Source of the DNA: Pratylenchus scribneri | Taxonomy: Eukaryota; Nematoda; Chromadorea; Rhabditida; Pratylenchidae | DNA length: 64,000 nt | Reading direction: 5' to 3' | Assembly: GCA_030063045.1 (NCBI GenBank) | Contig: JAQSEB010000112.1 | Span: 124,001 to 188,000 of the forward strand | Part shown: positions 1 to 12,055 of the stretch, one piece after another | Position numbering within the stretch: the stretch's first letter is position 1 | Layout: the number at the start of each line of letters is the position of its first letter | Made by a program: the position numbers and the translations under genes | The notes under the pieces: model-generated | What the model was told of the DNA's origin: nothing | The model's input: only the letters and a program-made list of their open reading frames with translations | Databases searched by the model: none

Positions 1-141
1 ATTAGAAAAGATTGAGGGGAATAATATTAAAATTCCACAGAGAAATAGCGATTTTAAACTTTTTTTCTTAAAACTCATAGAAAATTTCAATTTCAAATAT
101 TTCAAATACATGTATGGCCTAGAATCTACTTAAAAAATACT
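1..141 (+). repeat. Reference H1 monomer (141 bp)
   Basis: This first copy represents the commonest form in the left part of the window. Landmarks by monomer position are: start 1-10; GAGGGG block 14-19; palindrome taatatta 22-29; ccacag 35-40; the universal CpG in agcgat 47-52; a T7 tract followed by ctta near 61-70; three TTTCAA units at 85-108; palindrome tacatgta 107-114; ggcctaga 116-123; the actt tail 128-131; and an A6 run just before the next copy. Its length is 47 x 3, so reading frames stay in phase through H1 runs, but each frame meets stops. The phase of the unit is a convention; the natural boundary is unknown. Confidence 0.95.
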
Positions 142-1268
142 ATTAGAAAAGATTGAGGGGAATAATATTAAAATTCCACAGAGAAATAGCGATTTTAAAC
201 TTTTTTTCTTAAAACTCATAGAAAATTTCAATTTCAAATATTTCAAATACATGTATGGCCTAGAATCTACTTAAAAAATACTATTAGAAAAGATTGAGGG
301 GAATAATATTAAAATTCCACAGAGAAATAGCGATTTTAAACTTTTTTTCTTAAAACTCATAGAAAATTTCAATTTCAAATATTTCAAATACATGTATGGC
401 CTAGAATCTACTTAAAAAATACTATTAGAAAAGATTGAGGGGAATAATATTAAAATTCCACAGAGAAATAGCGATTTTAAACTTTTTTTCTTAAAACTCA
501 TAGAAAATTTCAATTTCAAATATTTCAAATACATGTATGGCCTAGAATCTACTTAAAAAATACTATTAGAAAAGATTGAGGGGAATAATATTAAAATTCC
601 ACAGAGAAATAGCGATTTTAAACTTTTTTTCTTAAAACTCATAGAAAATTTCAATTTCAAATATTTCAAATACATGTATGGCCTAGAATCTACTTAAAAA
701 ATACTATTATAAAAGATTGAGGGGAATAATATTAAAATTCCACAGAGAAATAGCGATTTTAAACTTTTTTTCTTAAAACTCATAGAAAATTTCAATTTCA
801 AATATTTCAAATACATGTATGGCCTAGAATCTACTTAAAAAATACTATTAGAAAAGATTGAGGGGAATAATATTAAAATTCCACAGAGAAATAGCGATTT
901 TAAACTTTTTTTCTTAAAACTCATAGAAATTTCAATTTCAAATATTTCAAATACATGTATGGCCTAGAATCTACTTAAAAAATACTATTAGAAAAGATTG
1001 AGGGGAATAATATTAAAATTCCACAGAGAAATAGCGATTTTAAACTTTTTTTCTTAAAACTCATAGAAAATTTCAATTTCAAATATTTCAAATACATGTA
1101 TGGCCTAGAATCTACTTAAAAAATACTATTAGAAAAGATTGAGGGGAATAATATTAAAATTCCACAGAGAAATAGCGATTTTAAACTTTTTTTCTTAAAA
1201 CTCATAGAAAATTTCAATTTCAAATATTTCAAATACATGTATGGCCTAGAATCTACTTAAAAAATACT

Positions 1269-2251
1269 ATTAGAAAAGATTGAGGGGAATAATATTAAAA
1301 TTCCACAGAGAAATAGCGATTTTAAACTTTTTTTCTTAAAACTCATAGAAAATTTCAATTTCAAATATTTCAAATACATATATGGCCTAGAATCTGCCTA
1401 AAAAATACTATTAGAAAAGATTGAGGGGAATAATATTAAAATTCCGAAGAGAAATAGCGATTTTAAACTTTTTTTCTTAAAACTCATAGAAAATTTCAAT
1501 TTCAAATATTTCAAATACATATATGGCCTAGAATCTGCCTAAAAAATACTATTAGAAAAGATTGAGGGGAATAATATTAAAATTCCACAGAGAAATAGCG
1601 ATTTTAAACTTTTTTCTAAAAACTCATAGAAAATTTCAATTTCAAATATTTCAAATACATATATGGCCTAGAATCTGCCTAAAAAATACTATTAGAAAAG
1701 ATTGAGGGGAATAATATTAAAATTCCACAGAGAAATAGCGATTTTAAACTTTTTTCTAAAAACTCATAGAAAATTTCAATATCAAATATTTCAAATACAT
1801 ATATGGCCTAGAATCTGCCTAAAAAATACTATTAGAAAAGATTGAGGGGAATAATATTAAAATTCCGAAGAGAAATAGCGATTTTAAACTTTTTTCTAAA
1901 AACTCATAGAAAATTTCAATTTCAAATATTTCAAATACATGTATGGCCTAGAATCTACTTAAAAAATACTATTAGAAAAGATTGAGGGGAATAATATTAA
2001 AATTCCACAGAGAAATAGCGATTTTAAACTTTTTTCTAAAAACTCATAGAAAATTTCAATTTCAAATATTTCAAATACATGTATGGCCTAGAATCTACTT
2101 AAAAAATACTATTAGAAAAGATTGAGAGGAATAATATTAAAATTCCACAGAGAAATAGCGATTTTAAACTTTTTTTCTTAAAACTCATAGAAAATTTCAA
2201 TTTCAAATATTTCAAATACATGTATGGCCTAGAATCTGCCTAAAAAATACT
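1269..2251 (+). repeat. H2-rich block, copy 1 of an imperfect duplication (offset about 1406 bp)
   Basis: Seven monomers starting at 1269, 1410, 1551, 1691, 1831, 1971 and 2111 interrupt the H1 array. They run from H1 with catatatg and gcct, through H2 copies, back to tacatgta and actt, and end with a copy carrying gagagga in place of gagggga (start 2111). The same order, including the gagagga marker, is seen at 2675-3657. Ordered sharing of a rare marker points to duplication of the block rather than repeated independent change. Confidence 0.75.
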
Positions 2252-2674
2252 ATTAGAAAAGATTGAGGGGAATAATATTAAAAATCCGAAGAGAAATAGC
2301 GATTTTAAACTTTTTTTCTTAAAACTCATAGAAAATTTCAATTTCAAATATTTCAAATACATGTATGGCCTAGAATCTACTTAAAAAATACTATTAGAAA
2401 AGATTGAGGGGAATAATATTAAAATTCCACAGAGAAATAGCGATTTTAAACTTTTTTTCTTAAAACTCATAGAAAATTTCAATTTCAAATATTTCAAATA
2501 CATGTATGGCCTAGAATCTACTTAAAAAATACTATTAGAAAAGATTGAGGGGAATAATATTAAAATTCCACAGAGAAATAGCGATTTTAAACTTTTTTTC
2601 TTAAAACTCATAGAAAATTTCAATTTCAAATATTTCAAATACATGTATGGCCTAGAATCTACTTAAAAAATACT

Positions 2675-3657
2675 ATTAGAAAAGATTGAGGGGAATAATA
2701 TTAAAATTCCACAGAGAAATAGCGATTTTAAACTTTTTTTCTTAAAACTCATAGAAAATTTCAATTTCAAATATTTCAAATACATATATGGCCTAGAATC
2801 TGCCTAAAAAATACTATTAGAAAAGATTGAGGGTAATAATATTAAAATTCCGAAGAGAAATAGCGATTTTAAACTTTTTTCTAAAAACTCATAGAAAATT
2901 TCAATTTCAAATATTTCAAATACATGTATGGCCTAGAATCTACTTAAAAAATACTATTAGAAAAGATTGAGGGGAATAATATTAAAATTCCACAGAGAAA
3001 TAGCGATTTTAAACTTTTTTCTAAAAACTCATAGAAAATTTCAATTTCAAATATTTCAAATACATATATGGCCTAGAATCTGCCTAAAAAATACTATTAG
3101 AAAAGATTGAGGGGAATAATATTAAAATTCCACAGAGAAATAGCGATTTTAAACTTTTTTCTAAAAACTCATAGAAAATTTCAATTTCAAATATTTCAAA
3201 TACATATATGGCCTAAAATCTGCCTAAAAAATACTATTAGAAAAGATTGAGGGGAATAATATTAAAATTCCGAAGAGAAATAGCGATTTTAAACTTTTTT
3301 TTAAAAAACTCATAGAAAATTTCAATTTCAAATATTTCAAATACATGTATGGCCTAGAATCTACTTAAAAAATACTATTAGAAAAGATTGAGGGGAATAA
3401 TATTAAAATTCCACAGAGAAATAGCGATTTTAAACTTTTTTCTAAAAACTCATAGAAAATTTCAATTTCAAATATTTCAAATACATGTATGGCCTAGAAT
3501 CTACTTAAAAAATACTATTAGAAAAGATTGAGAGGAATAATATTAAAATTCCACAGAGAAATAGCGATTTTAAACTTTTTTTCTTAAAACTCATAGAAAA
3601 TTTCAATTTCAAATATTTCAAATACATGTATGGCCTAGAATCTACTTAAAAAATACT
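2675..3657 (+). repeat. H2-rich block, copy 2 of the imperfect duplication
   Basis: Monomers start at 2675, 2816, 2956, 3096, 3236, 3377 and 3517, with the gagagga marker in the last, 1406 bp after its partner at 2111. The copies differ at some sites: the 2816 copy has gggtaat and a T6 tract, the 3096 copy ends ggcctaaaatctgcc, and the 3236 copy has an eight-T tract with no C. The correspondence is therefore real but imperfect. Confidence 0.72.
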
Positions 3658-4079
3658 ATTAGAAAAGATTGAGGGGAATAATATTAAAATTCCACAGAGA
3701 AATAGCGATTTTAAACTTTTTTTCTTAAAACTCATAGAAAATTTCAATTTCAAATATTTCAAATACATGTATGGCCTAGAATCTACTTAAAAAATACTAT
3801 TATAAAAGATTGAGGGGAATAATATTAAAAATCCGAAGAGAAATAACGATTTTAAACTTTTTTTCTTAAAACTCATAGAAAATTTCAATTTCAAATATTT
3901 CAAATACATGTATGGCCTAGAATCTACTTAAAAAATACTATTAGAAAAGATTGAGGGGAATAATATTAAAATTCCACAGGAAATAGCGATTTTAAACTTT
4001 TTTTCTTAAAACTCATAGAAAATTTCAATTTCAAATATTTCAAATACATGTATGGCCTAGAATCTACTTAAAAAATACT

Positions 4080-7000
4080 ATTAGAAAAGATTGAGGGGAA
4101 TAATATTAAAATTCCACAGAGAAATAGCGATTTTAAACTTTTTTTCTTAAAACTCATAGAAAATTTCAATTTCAAATATTTCAAATACATGTATGGCCTA
4201 GAATCTACTTAAAAAATACTATTAGAAAAGATTGAGGGGAATAATATTAAAATTCCACAGAGAAATAGCGATTTTAAACTTTTTTTCTTAAAACTCATAG
4301 AAAATTTCAATTTCAAATATTTCAAATACATGTATGGCCTAGAATCTACTTAAAAAATACTATTAGAAAAGATTGAGGGGAATAATATTAAAATTCCACA
4401 GAGAAATAGCGATTTTAAACTTTTTTTCTTAAAACTCATAGAAAATTTCAATTTCAAATATTTCAAATACATGTATGGCCTAGAATCTACTTAAAAAATA
4501 CTATTAGAAAAGATTGAGGGGAATAATATTAAAATTCCACAGAGAAATAGCGATTTTAAACTTTTTTTCTTAAAACTCATAGAAAATTTCAATTTCAAAT
4601 ATTTCAAATACATGTATGGCCTAGAATCTACTTAAAAAATACTATTAGAAAAGATTGAGGGGAATAATATTAAAATTCCACAGAGAAATAGCGATTTTAA
4701 ACTTTTTTTCTTAAAACTCATAGAAAATTTCAATTTCAAATATTTCAAATACATGTATGGCCTAGAATCTACTTAAAAAATACTATTAGAAAAGATTGAG
4801 GGGAATAATATTAAAATTCCACAGAGAAATAGCGATTTTAAACTTTTTTCTTAAAACTCATAGAAAATTTCAATTTCAAATATTTCAAATACATGTATGG
4901 CCTAGAATCTACTTAAAAAATACTATTAGAAAAGATTGAGGGGAATAATATTAAAATTCCACAGAGAAATAGCGATTTTAAACTTTTTTTCTTAAAACTC
5001 ATAGAAAATTTCAATTTCAAATATTTCAAATACATGTATGGCCTAGAATCTACTTAAAAAATACTATTAGAAAAGATTGAGGGAATAATATTAAAATTCC
5101 ACAGAGAAATAGCGATTTTAAACTTTTTTTCTTAAAACTCATAGAAAATTTCAATTTCAAATATTTCAAATACATGTATGGCCTAGAATCTACTTAAAAA
5201 ATACTATTAGAAAAGATTGAGGGGAATAATATTAAAATTCCACAGAGAAATAGCGATTTTAAACTTTTTTTCTTAAAACTCATAGAAAATTTCAATTTCA
5301 AATATTTCAAATACATGTATGGCCTAGAATCTACTTAAAAAATACTATTAGAAAAGATTGAGGGGAATAATATTAAAATTCCACAGAGAAATAGCGATTT
5401 TAAACTTTTTTTCTTAAAACTCATAGAAAATTTCAATTTCAAATATTTCAAATACATGTATGGCCTAGAATCTACTTAAAAAATACTATTAGAAAAGATT
5501 GAGGGGAATAATATTAAAATTCCACAGAGAAATAGCGATTTTAAACTTTTTTTCTTAAAACTCATAGAAAATTTCAATTTCAAATATTTCAAATACATGT
5601 ATGGCCTAGAATCTACTTAAAAAATACTATTAGAAAAGATTGAGGGGAATAATATTAAAATTCCACAGAGAAATAGCGATTTTAAACTTTTTTTCTTAAA
5701 ACTCATAGAAAATTTCAATTTCAAATATTTCAAATACATGTATGGCCTAGAATCTACTTAAAAAATACTATTAGAAAAGATTGAGGGGAATAATATTAAA
5801 ATTCCACAGAGAAATAGCGATTTTAAACTTTTTTTCTTAAAACTCATAGAAAATTTCAATTTCAAATATTTCAAATACATGTATGGCCTAGAATCTACTT
5901 AAAAAATACTATTAGAAAAGATTGAGGGGAATAATATTAAAATTCCACAGAGAAATAGCGATTTTAAACTTTTTTTCTTAAAACTCATAGAAAATTTCAA
6001 TTTCAAATATTTCAAATACATGTATGGCCTAGAATCTACTTAAAAAATACTATTAGAAAAGATTGAGGGGAATAATATTAAAATTCCACAGAGAAATAGC
6101 GATTTTAAACTTTTTTTCTTAAAACTCATAGAAAATTTCAATTTCAAATATTTCAAATACATGTATGGCCTAGAATCTACTTAAAAAATACTATTAGAAA
6201 AGATTGAGGGGAATAATATTAAAATTCCACAGAGAAATAGCGATTTTAAACTTTTTTTCTTAAAACTCATAGAAAATTTCAATTTCAAATATTTCAAATA
6301 CATGTATGGCCTAGAATCTACTTAAAAAATACTATTAGAAAAGATTGAGGGGAATAATATTAAAATTCCACAGAGAAATAGCGATTTTAAACTTTTTTTC
6401 TTAAAACTCATAGAAAATTTCAATTTCAAATATTTCAAATACATGTATGGCCTAGAATCTACTTAAAAAATACTATTAGAAAAGATTGAGGGGAATAATA
6501 TTAAAATTCCACAGAGAAATAGCGATTTTAAACTTTTTTTCTTAAAACTCATAGAAAATTTCAATTTCAAATATTTCAAATACATGTATGGCCTAGAATC
6601 TACTTAAAAAATACTATTAGAAAAGATTGAGGGGAATAATATTAAAATTCCACAGAGAAATAGCGATTTTAAACTTTTTTTCTTAAAACTCATAGAAAAT
6701 TTCAATTTCAAATATTTCAAATACATGTATGGCCTAGAATCTACTTAAAAAATACTATTAGAAAAGATTGAGGGGAATAATATTAAAATTCCACAGAGAA
6801 ATAGCGATTTTAAACTTTTTTTCTTAAAACTCATAGAAAATTTCAATTTCAAATATTTCAAATACATGTATGGCCTAGAATCTACTTAAAAAATACTATT
6901 AGAAAAGATTGAGGGGAATAATATTAAAATTCCACAGAGAAATAGCGATTTTAAACTTTTTTTCTTAAAACTCATAGAAAATTTCAATTTCAAATATTTC

Positions 7001-8730
7001 AAATACATGTATGGCCTAGAATCTACTTAAAAAATACTATTAGAAAAGATTGAGGGGAATAATATTAAAATTCCACAGAGAAATAGCGATTTTAAACTTT
7101 TTTTCTTAAAACTCATAGAAAATTTCAATTTCAAATATTTCAAATACATGTATGGCCTAGAATCTACTTAAAAAATACTATTAGAAAAGATTGAGGGGAA
7201 TAATATTAAAATTCCACAGAGAAATAGCGATTTTAAACTTTTTTTCTTAAAACTCATAGAAAATTTCAATTTCAAATATTTCAAATACATGTATGGCCTA
7301 GAATCTACTTAAAAAATACTATTAGAAAAGATTGAGGGGAATAATATTAAAATTCCACAGAGAAATAGCGATTTTAAACTTTTTTTCTTAAAACTCATAG
7401 AAAATTTCAATTTCAAATATTTCAAATACATGTATGGCCTAGAATCTACTTAAAAAATACTATTAGAAAAGATTGAGGGGAATAATATTAAAATTCCACA
7501 GAGAAATAGCGATTTTAAACTTTTTTTCTTAAAACTCATAGAAAATTTCAATTTCAAATATTTCAAATACATGTATGGCCTAGAATCTACTTAAAAAATA
7601 CTATTAGAAAAGATTGAGGGGAATAATATTAAAATTCCACAGAGAAATAGCGATTTTAAACTTTTTTTCTTAAAACTCATAGAAAATTTCAATTTCAAAT
7701 ATTTCAAATACATGTATGGCCTAGAATCTACTTAAAAAATACTATTAGAAAAGATTGAGGAGAATAATATTAAAATTCCACAGAGAAATAGCGATTTTAA
7801 ACTTTTTTTCTTAAAACTCATAGAAAATTTCAATTTCAAATATTTCAAATACATGTATGGCCTAGAATCTACTTAAAAAATACTATTAGAAAAGATTGAG
7901 GGGAATAATATTAAAATTCCACAGAGAAATAGCGATTTTAAACTTTTTTTCTTAAAACTCATAGAAAATTTCAATTTCAAATATTTCAAATACATGTATG
8001 GCCTAGAATCTACTTAAAAAATACTATTAGAAAAGATTGAGGGGAATAATATTAAAATTCCACAGAGAAATAGCGATTTTAAACTTTTTTTCTTAAAACT
8101 CATAGAAAATTTCAATTTCAAATATTTCAAATACATGTATGGCCTAGAATCTACTTAAAAAATACTATTAGAAAAGATTGAGGGGAATAATATTAAAATT
8201 CCACAGAGAAATAGCGATTTTAAACTTTTTTTCTTAAAACTCATAGAAAATTTCAATTTCAAATATTTCAAATACATGTATGGCCTAGAATCTACTTAAA
8301 AAATACTATTAGAAAAGATTGAGGGGAATAATATTAAAATTCCACAGAGAAATAGCGATTTTAAACTTTTTTTCTTAAAACTCATAGAAAATTTCAATTT
8401 CAAATATTTCAAATACATGTATGGCCTAGAATCTACTTAAAAAATACTATTAGAAAAGATTGAGGGGAATAATATTAAAATTCCACAGAGAAATAGCGAT
8501 TTTAAACTTTTTTTCTTAAAACTCATAGAAAATTTCAATTTCAAATATTTCAAATACATGTATGGCCTAGAATCTACTTAAAAAATACTATTAGAAAAGA
8601 TTGAGGGGAATAATATTAAAATTCCACAGAGAAATAGCGATTTTAAACTTTTTTTCTTAAAACTCATAGAAAATTTCAATTTCAAAAATTTCAAATACAT
8701 GTATGGCCTAGAATCTACTTAAAAAATACT
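4080..8730 (+). repeat. Near-invariant H1 tract of 33 monomers
   Basis: From 4080 the starts advance by 141 bp with almost no change: 4221, 4362, 4503, 4644, 4785, then 4925, 5066 and 5206, and regularly on to 8590. By eye I find only four differences in about 4.65 kb: one T missing in the copy at 4785, one G missing in the copy at 5066, ggggaa changed to ggagaa in the copy at 7744, and A at position 98 in the last copy at 8590. This is the most homogeneous segment of the window and points to very recent expansion or strong homogenisation. Confidence 0.88.
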
Positions 8731-10137
8731 ATTATAGAAGATTGTGGGGATTAATATTAAAATTCCGAAGAGAAATAGCGATTTTAAACTTTTTTCTAAA
8801 AACTCATAGAAAATTTCAATTTCAAAAATTTCAAATACATGTATGGCCTAGAATCTGCCTAAAAAATACTATTAGAAAAGATTGAGGGGAATAATATTAA
8901 AAATCCGAAGAGAAATAGCGATTTTAAATTTTTTTCTTAAAACTCATAGAAAATTTCAATTTCAAATATTTCAAATACATGTATGGCCTAGAATCTGCCT
9001 AAAAAATACTATTAGAAAAGATTGAGGGGAATAATATTAAAAATCCGAAGAGAAATAGCGATTTTAAACTTTTTTTCTTAAAACTCATAGAAAATTTCAA
9101 TTTCAAATATTTCAAATACATGTATGGCCTAGAATCTACTTAAAAAATACTATTAGAAAAGATTGAGGGGAATAATATTAAAATTCCACAGAGAAATAGC
9201 GATTTTAAACTTTTTTTCTTAAAACTCATAGAAAATTTCAATTTCAAATATTTCAAATACATGTATGGCCTAGAATCTACTTAAAAAATACTATTAGAAA
9301 AGATTGAGGGGAATAATATTAAAATTCCACAGAGAAATAGCGATTTTAAACTTTTTTTCTTAAAACTCATAGAAAATTTCAATTTCAAATATTTCAAATA
9401 CATGTATGGCCTAGAATCTACTTAAAAAATACTATTAGAAAAGATTGAGGGGAATAATATTAAAATTCCACAGAGAAATAGCGATTTTAAACTTTTTTTC
9501 TTAAAACTCATAGAAAATTTCAATTTCAAATATTTCAAATACATGTATGGCCTAGAATCTGCCTAAAAAATACTATTAGAAAAGATTGAGGGGATTAATA
9601 TTAAAATTCCATAGAGAAATAGCGATTTTAAACTTTTTTTCTTAAAACTCATAGAAAATTTCAATTTCAAATATTTCAAATACATGTATGGCCTAGAATC
9701 TACTTAAAAAATACTATTAGAAAAGATTGAGGGGAATAATATTAAAATTCCACAGAAAAATAGCGATTATAAACTTTTTTTCTTAAAACTCATAGAAAAT
9801 TTCAATTTCAAATATTTCAAATACATGTATGGCCTAGAATCTACTTAAAAAATACTATTAGAAAAGATTGAGGGGAATAATATTAAAATTCCACAGAGAA
9901 ATAGCGATTTTAAACTTTTTTTCTTAAAACTCATAGAAAATTTCAATTTCAAATATTTCAAATACATGTATGGCCTAGAATCTACTTAAAAAATACTATT
10001 AGAAAAGATTGAGGGGAATAATATTAAAATTCCACAGAGAAATAGCGATTTTAAACTTTTTTCTAAAAACTCATAGAAAATTTCAATTTCAAATATTTCA
10101 AATACATATATGGCCTAGAATCTGCCTAAAAAATACT
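8731..10137 (+). repeat. Mixed segment with attatagaag start, related to 42.1-43.5 kb
   Basis: The H1 run ends abruptly at a copy starting attatagaag with gtggggatt and ccgaag. It is followed at 8871 by an N-type copy with aaattttttt, at 9011 by N-type with a T7 tract, then by H1 copies at 9152, 9293 and 9434, a ggggatt copy at 9575, a copy with cagaaaaatag at 9716, H1 at 9857 and H2 at 9998. The same order from the aaattttttt copy onward recurs at 42196-43461, about 33.3 kb away. The attatagaag plus gtggggatt start also recurs at 12197, 14301 and 41916. Confidence 0.72.
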
Positions 10138-10226
10138 ATTAGAAAAGATTGAGGGGAATAATATTAAAATTCCGAATAGAAATAGCGATTTTAAACTTTT
10201 TTCTTAGAATCTACTTAAAAAATACT
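10138..10226 (+). repeat. Truncated monomer (89 bp, internal deletion of about 51-52 bp)
   Basis: This copy begins normally with attagaaaag and carries ccgaatag, but after acttttttctta it jumps straight to gaatctacttaaaa, so the segment from about monomer position 71 to 121 is missing. The next copy starts at 10227, only 89 bp after this one. The junction retains a shared TA from the two parental edges (ctta and ccta), which fits deletion through very short homology or slippage. It is the only large internal deletion I saw. Confidence 0.9.
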
Positions 10227-12055
10227 ATTATAAAAGATTGAGGGGAATAATATTAAAAATCCGAAGAGAAATAACGATTTTAAACTTTTTTTCTTAAAAC
10301 TCATAGAAAATTTCAATTTCAAATATTTCAAATACATGTATGGCCTAGAATCTACTTAAAAAATACTATTAGAAAAGATTGAGGGGAATAATATTAAAAT
10401 TCCACAGAAAAATAGCGATTTTAAACTTTTTTTCTTAAAACTCATAGAAAATTTCAATTTCAAATATTTCAAATACATGTATGGCCTAGAATCTACTTAA
10501 AAAATACTATTAGAAAAGATTGAGGGGAATAATATTAAAATTCCACAGAGAAATAGCGATTTTAAACTTTTTTTCTTAAAACTCATAGAAAATTTCAATT
10601 TCAAATATTTCAAATACATGTATGGCCTAGAATCTACTTAAAAAATACTATTAGAAAAAATTGAGGAGAATAATATTAAAATTCCACAGAGAAATAGCGA
10701 TTTTAAACTTTTTTTCTTAAAACTCATAGAAAATTTCAATTTCAAATATTTCAAATACATGTATGGCCTAGAATCTACTTAAAAAATACTATTAGAAAAG
10801 ATTGAGGGGAATAATATTAAAATTCCACAGAGAAATAGCGATTTTAAACTTTTTTTCTTAAAACTCATAGAAAATTTCAATTTCAAATATTTCAAATACA
10901 TGTATGGCCTAGAATCTACTTAAAAAATACTATTAGAAAAGATTGAGGGGAATAATATTAAAATTCCACAGAGAAATAGCGATTTTAAACTTTTTTTCTT
11001 AAAACTCATAGAAAATTTCAATTTCAAATATTTCAAATACATGTATGGCCTAGAATCTACTTAAAAAATACTATTAGAAAAGTTTGAGGGGAATAATATT
11101 AAAATTCCACAGAGAAATAGCGATTTTAAACTTTTTTTCTTAAAACTCATAGAAAATTTCAATTTCAAATATTTCAAATACATGTATGGCCTAGAATCTA
11201 CTTAAAAAATACTATTAGAAAAGATTGAGGGGAATAATATTAAAATTCCACAGAGAAATAGGGATTTTAAACTTTTTTTCTTAAAACTCATAGAAAATTT
11301 CAATTTCAAATATTTCAAATACATGTATGGCCTAGAATCTACTTAAAAAATACTATTAGAAAAGATTGAGGGGAATAATATTAAAATTCCACAGAGAAAT
11401 AGCGATTTTAAACTTTTTTTCTTAAAACTCATAGAAAATTTCAATTTCAAATATTTCAAATACATGTATGGCCTAGAATCTACTTAAAAAATACTATTAG
11501 AAAAGATTGAGGGGAATAATATTAAAATTCCACAGAGAAATAGCGATTTTAAACTTTTTTCTAAAAACTCATAGAAAATTTCAATTTCAAATATTTCAAA
11601 TACATATATGGCCTAGAATCTGCCTAAAAAATACTATTAGAAAAGATTGAGGGGAATAATATTAAAATTCCGAAGAGAAATAGCGATTTTAAACTTTTTT
11701 CTAAAAACTCATAGAAAATTTCAATTTCAAATATTTCAAATACATATATGGCCTAGAATCTGCCTAAAAAATACTATTAGAAAAGATTGAGGGGAATAAT
11801 ATTAAAATTCCGAAGAGAAATAGCGATTTTAAACTTTTTTCTAAAAACTCATAGAAAATTTCAATTTCAAATATTTCAAATACATGTATGGCCTAGAATC
11901 TACTTAAAAAATACTATTAGAAAAGATTGAGGGGAATAATATTAAAATTCCACAGAGAAATAGCGATTTTAAACTTTTTTCTAAAAACTCATAGAAAATT
12001 TCAATTTCAAATATTTCAAATACATATATGGCCTAGAATCTACTTAAAAAATACT
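10227..12055 (+). repeat. H1 run followed by H2 block
   Basis: A copy with attataaaag, aaatccgaag and taacg opens the segment at 10227. H1 copies follow to 11496, with single changes: cagaaaaatag at 10368, attagaaaaaattgagga at 10650, agtttgagg at 11073 and atagggat at 11214. H2 copies then occupy 11496-12055. The atagggat change, which removes the universal CpG, recurs in the copy at 12618, 1404 bp later and followed by a similar H1-to-H2 order, suggesting a ten-monomer duplication. Confidence 0.75.

Larger units (their letters stand above)
1..8730 (+). repeat. Left domain dominated by H1 monomers
   Basis: This stretch is mostly H1 (ccacag, T7, tacatgta, actt). Exceptions are two short H2-rich blocks near 1.3-2.1 kb and 2.7-3.5 kb, single copies with attataaaag starts at 706 and 3799, and scattered one-base deletions, for example in the gaaaattt run of the copy at 847 and in cacagag of the copy at 3940. 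The contrast with the mixed composition to the right suggests a separate and fairly recent amplification. No gene or other element is seen. Confidence 0.85.

Noticed and set aside
31..50. CENP-B box
   Set aside because: The minus strand of ccgaag copies contains cttcgg, which recalls the TTCG half, but the required downstream A and CGGG core are missing in all variants, so no box is present.
4080..8730. Assembly artefact from repeated consensus
   Set aside because: Near-identity could come from mis-assembly, but scattered private one-base changes and sharp marker boundaries elsewhere argue that most of the array is real. It cannot be excluded without raw long reads, so copy numbers should be treated with caution.
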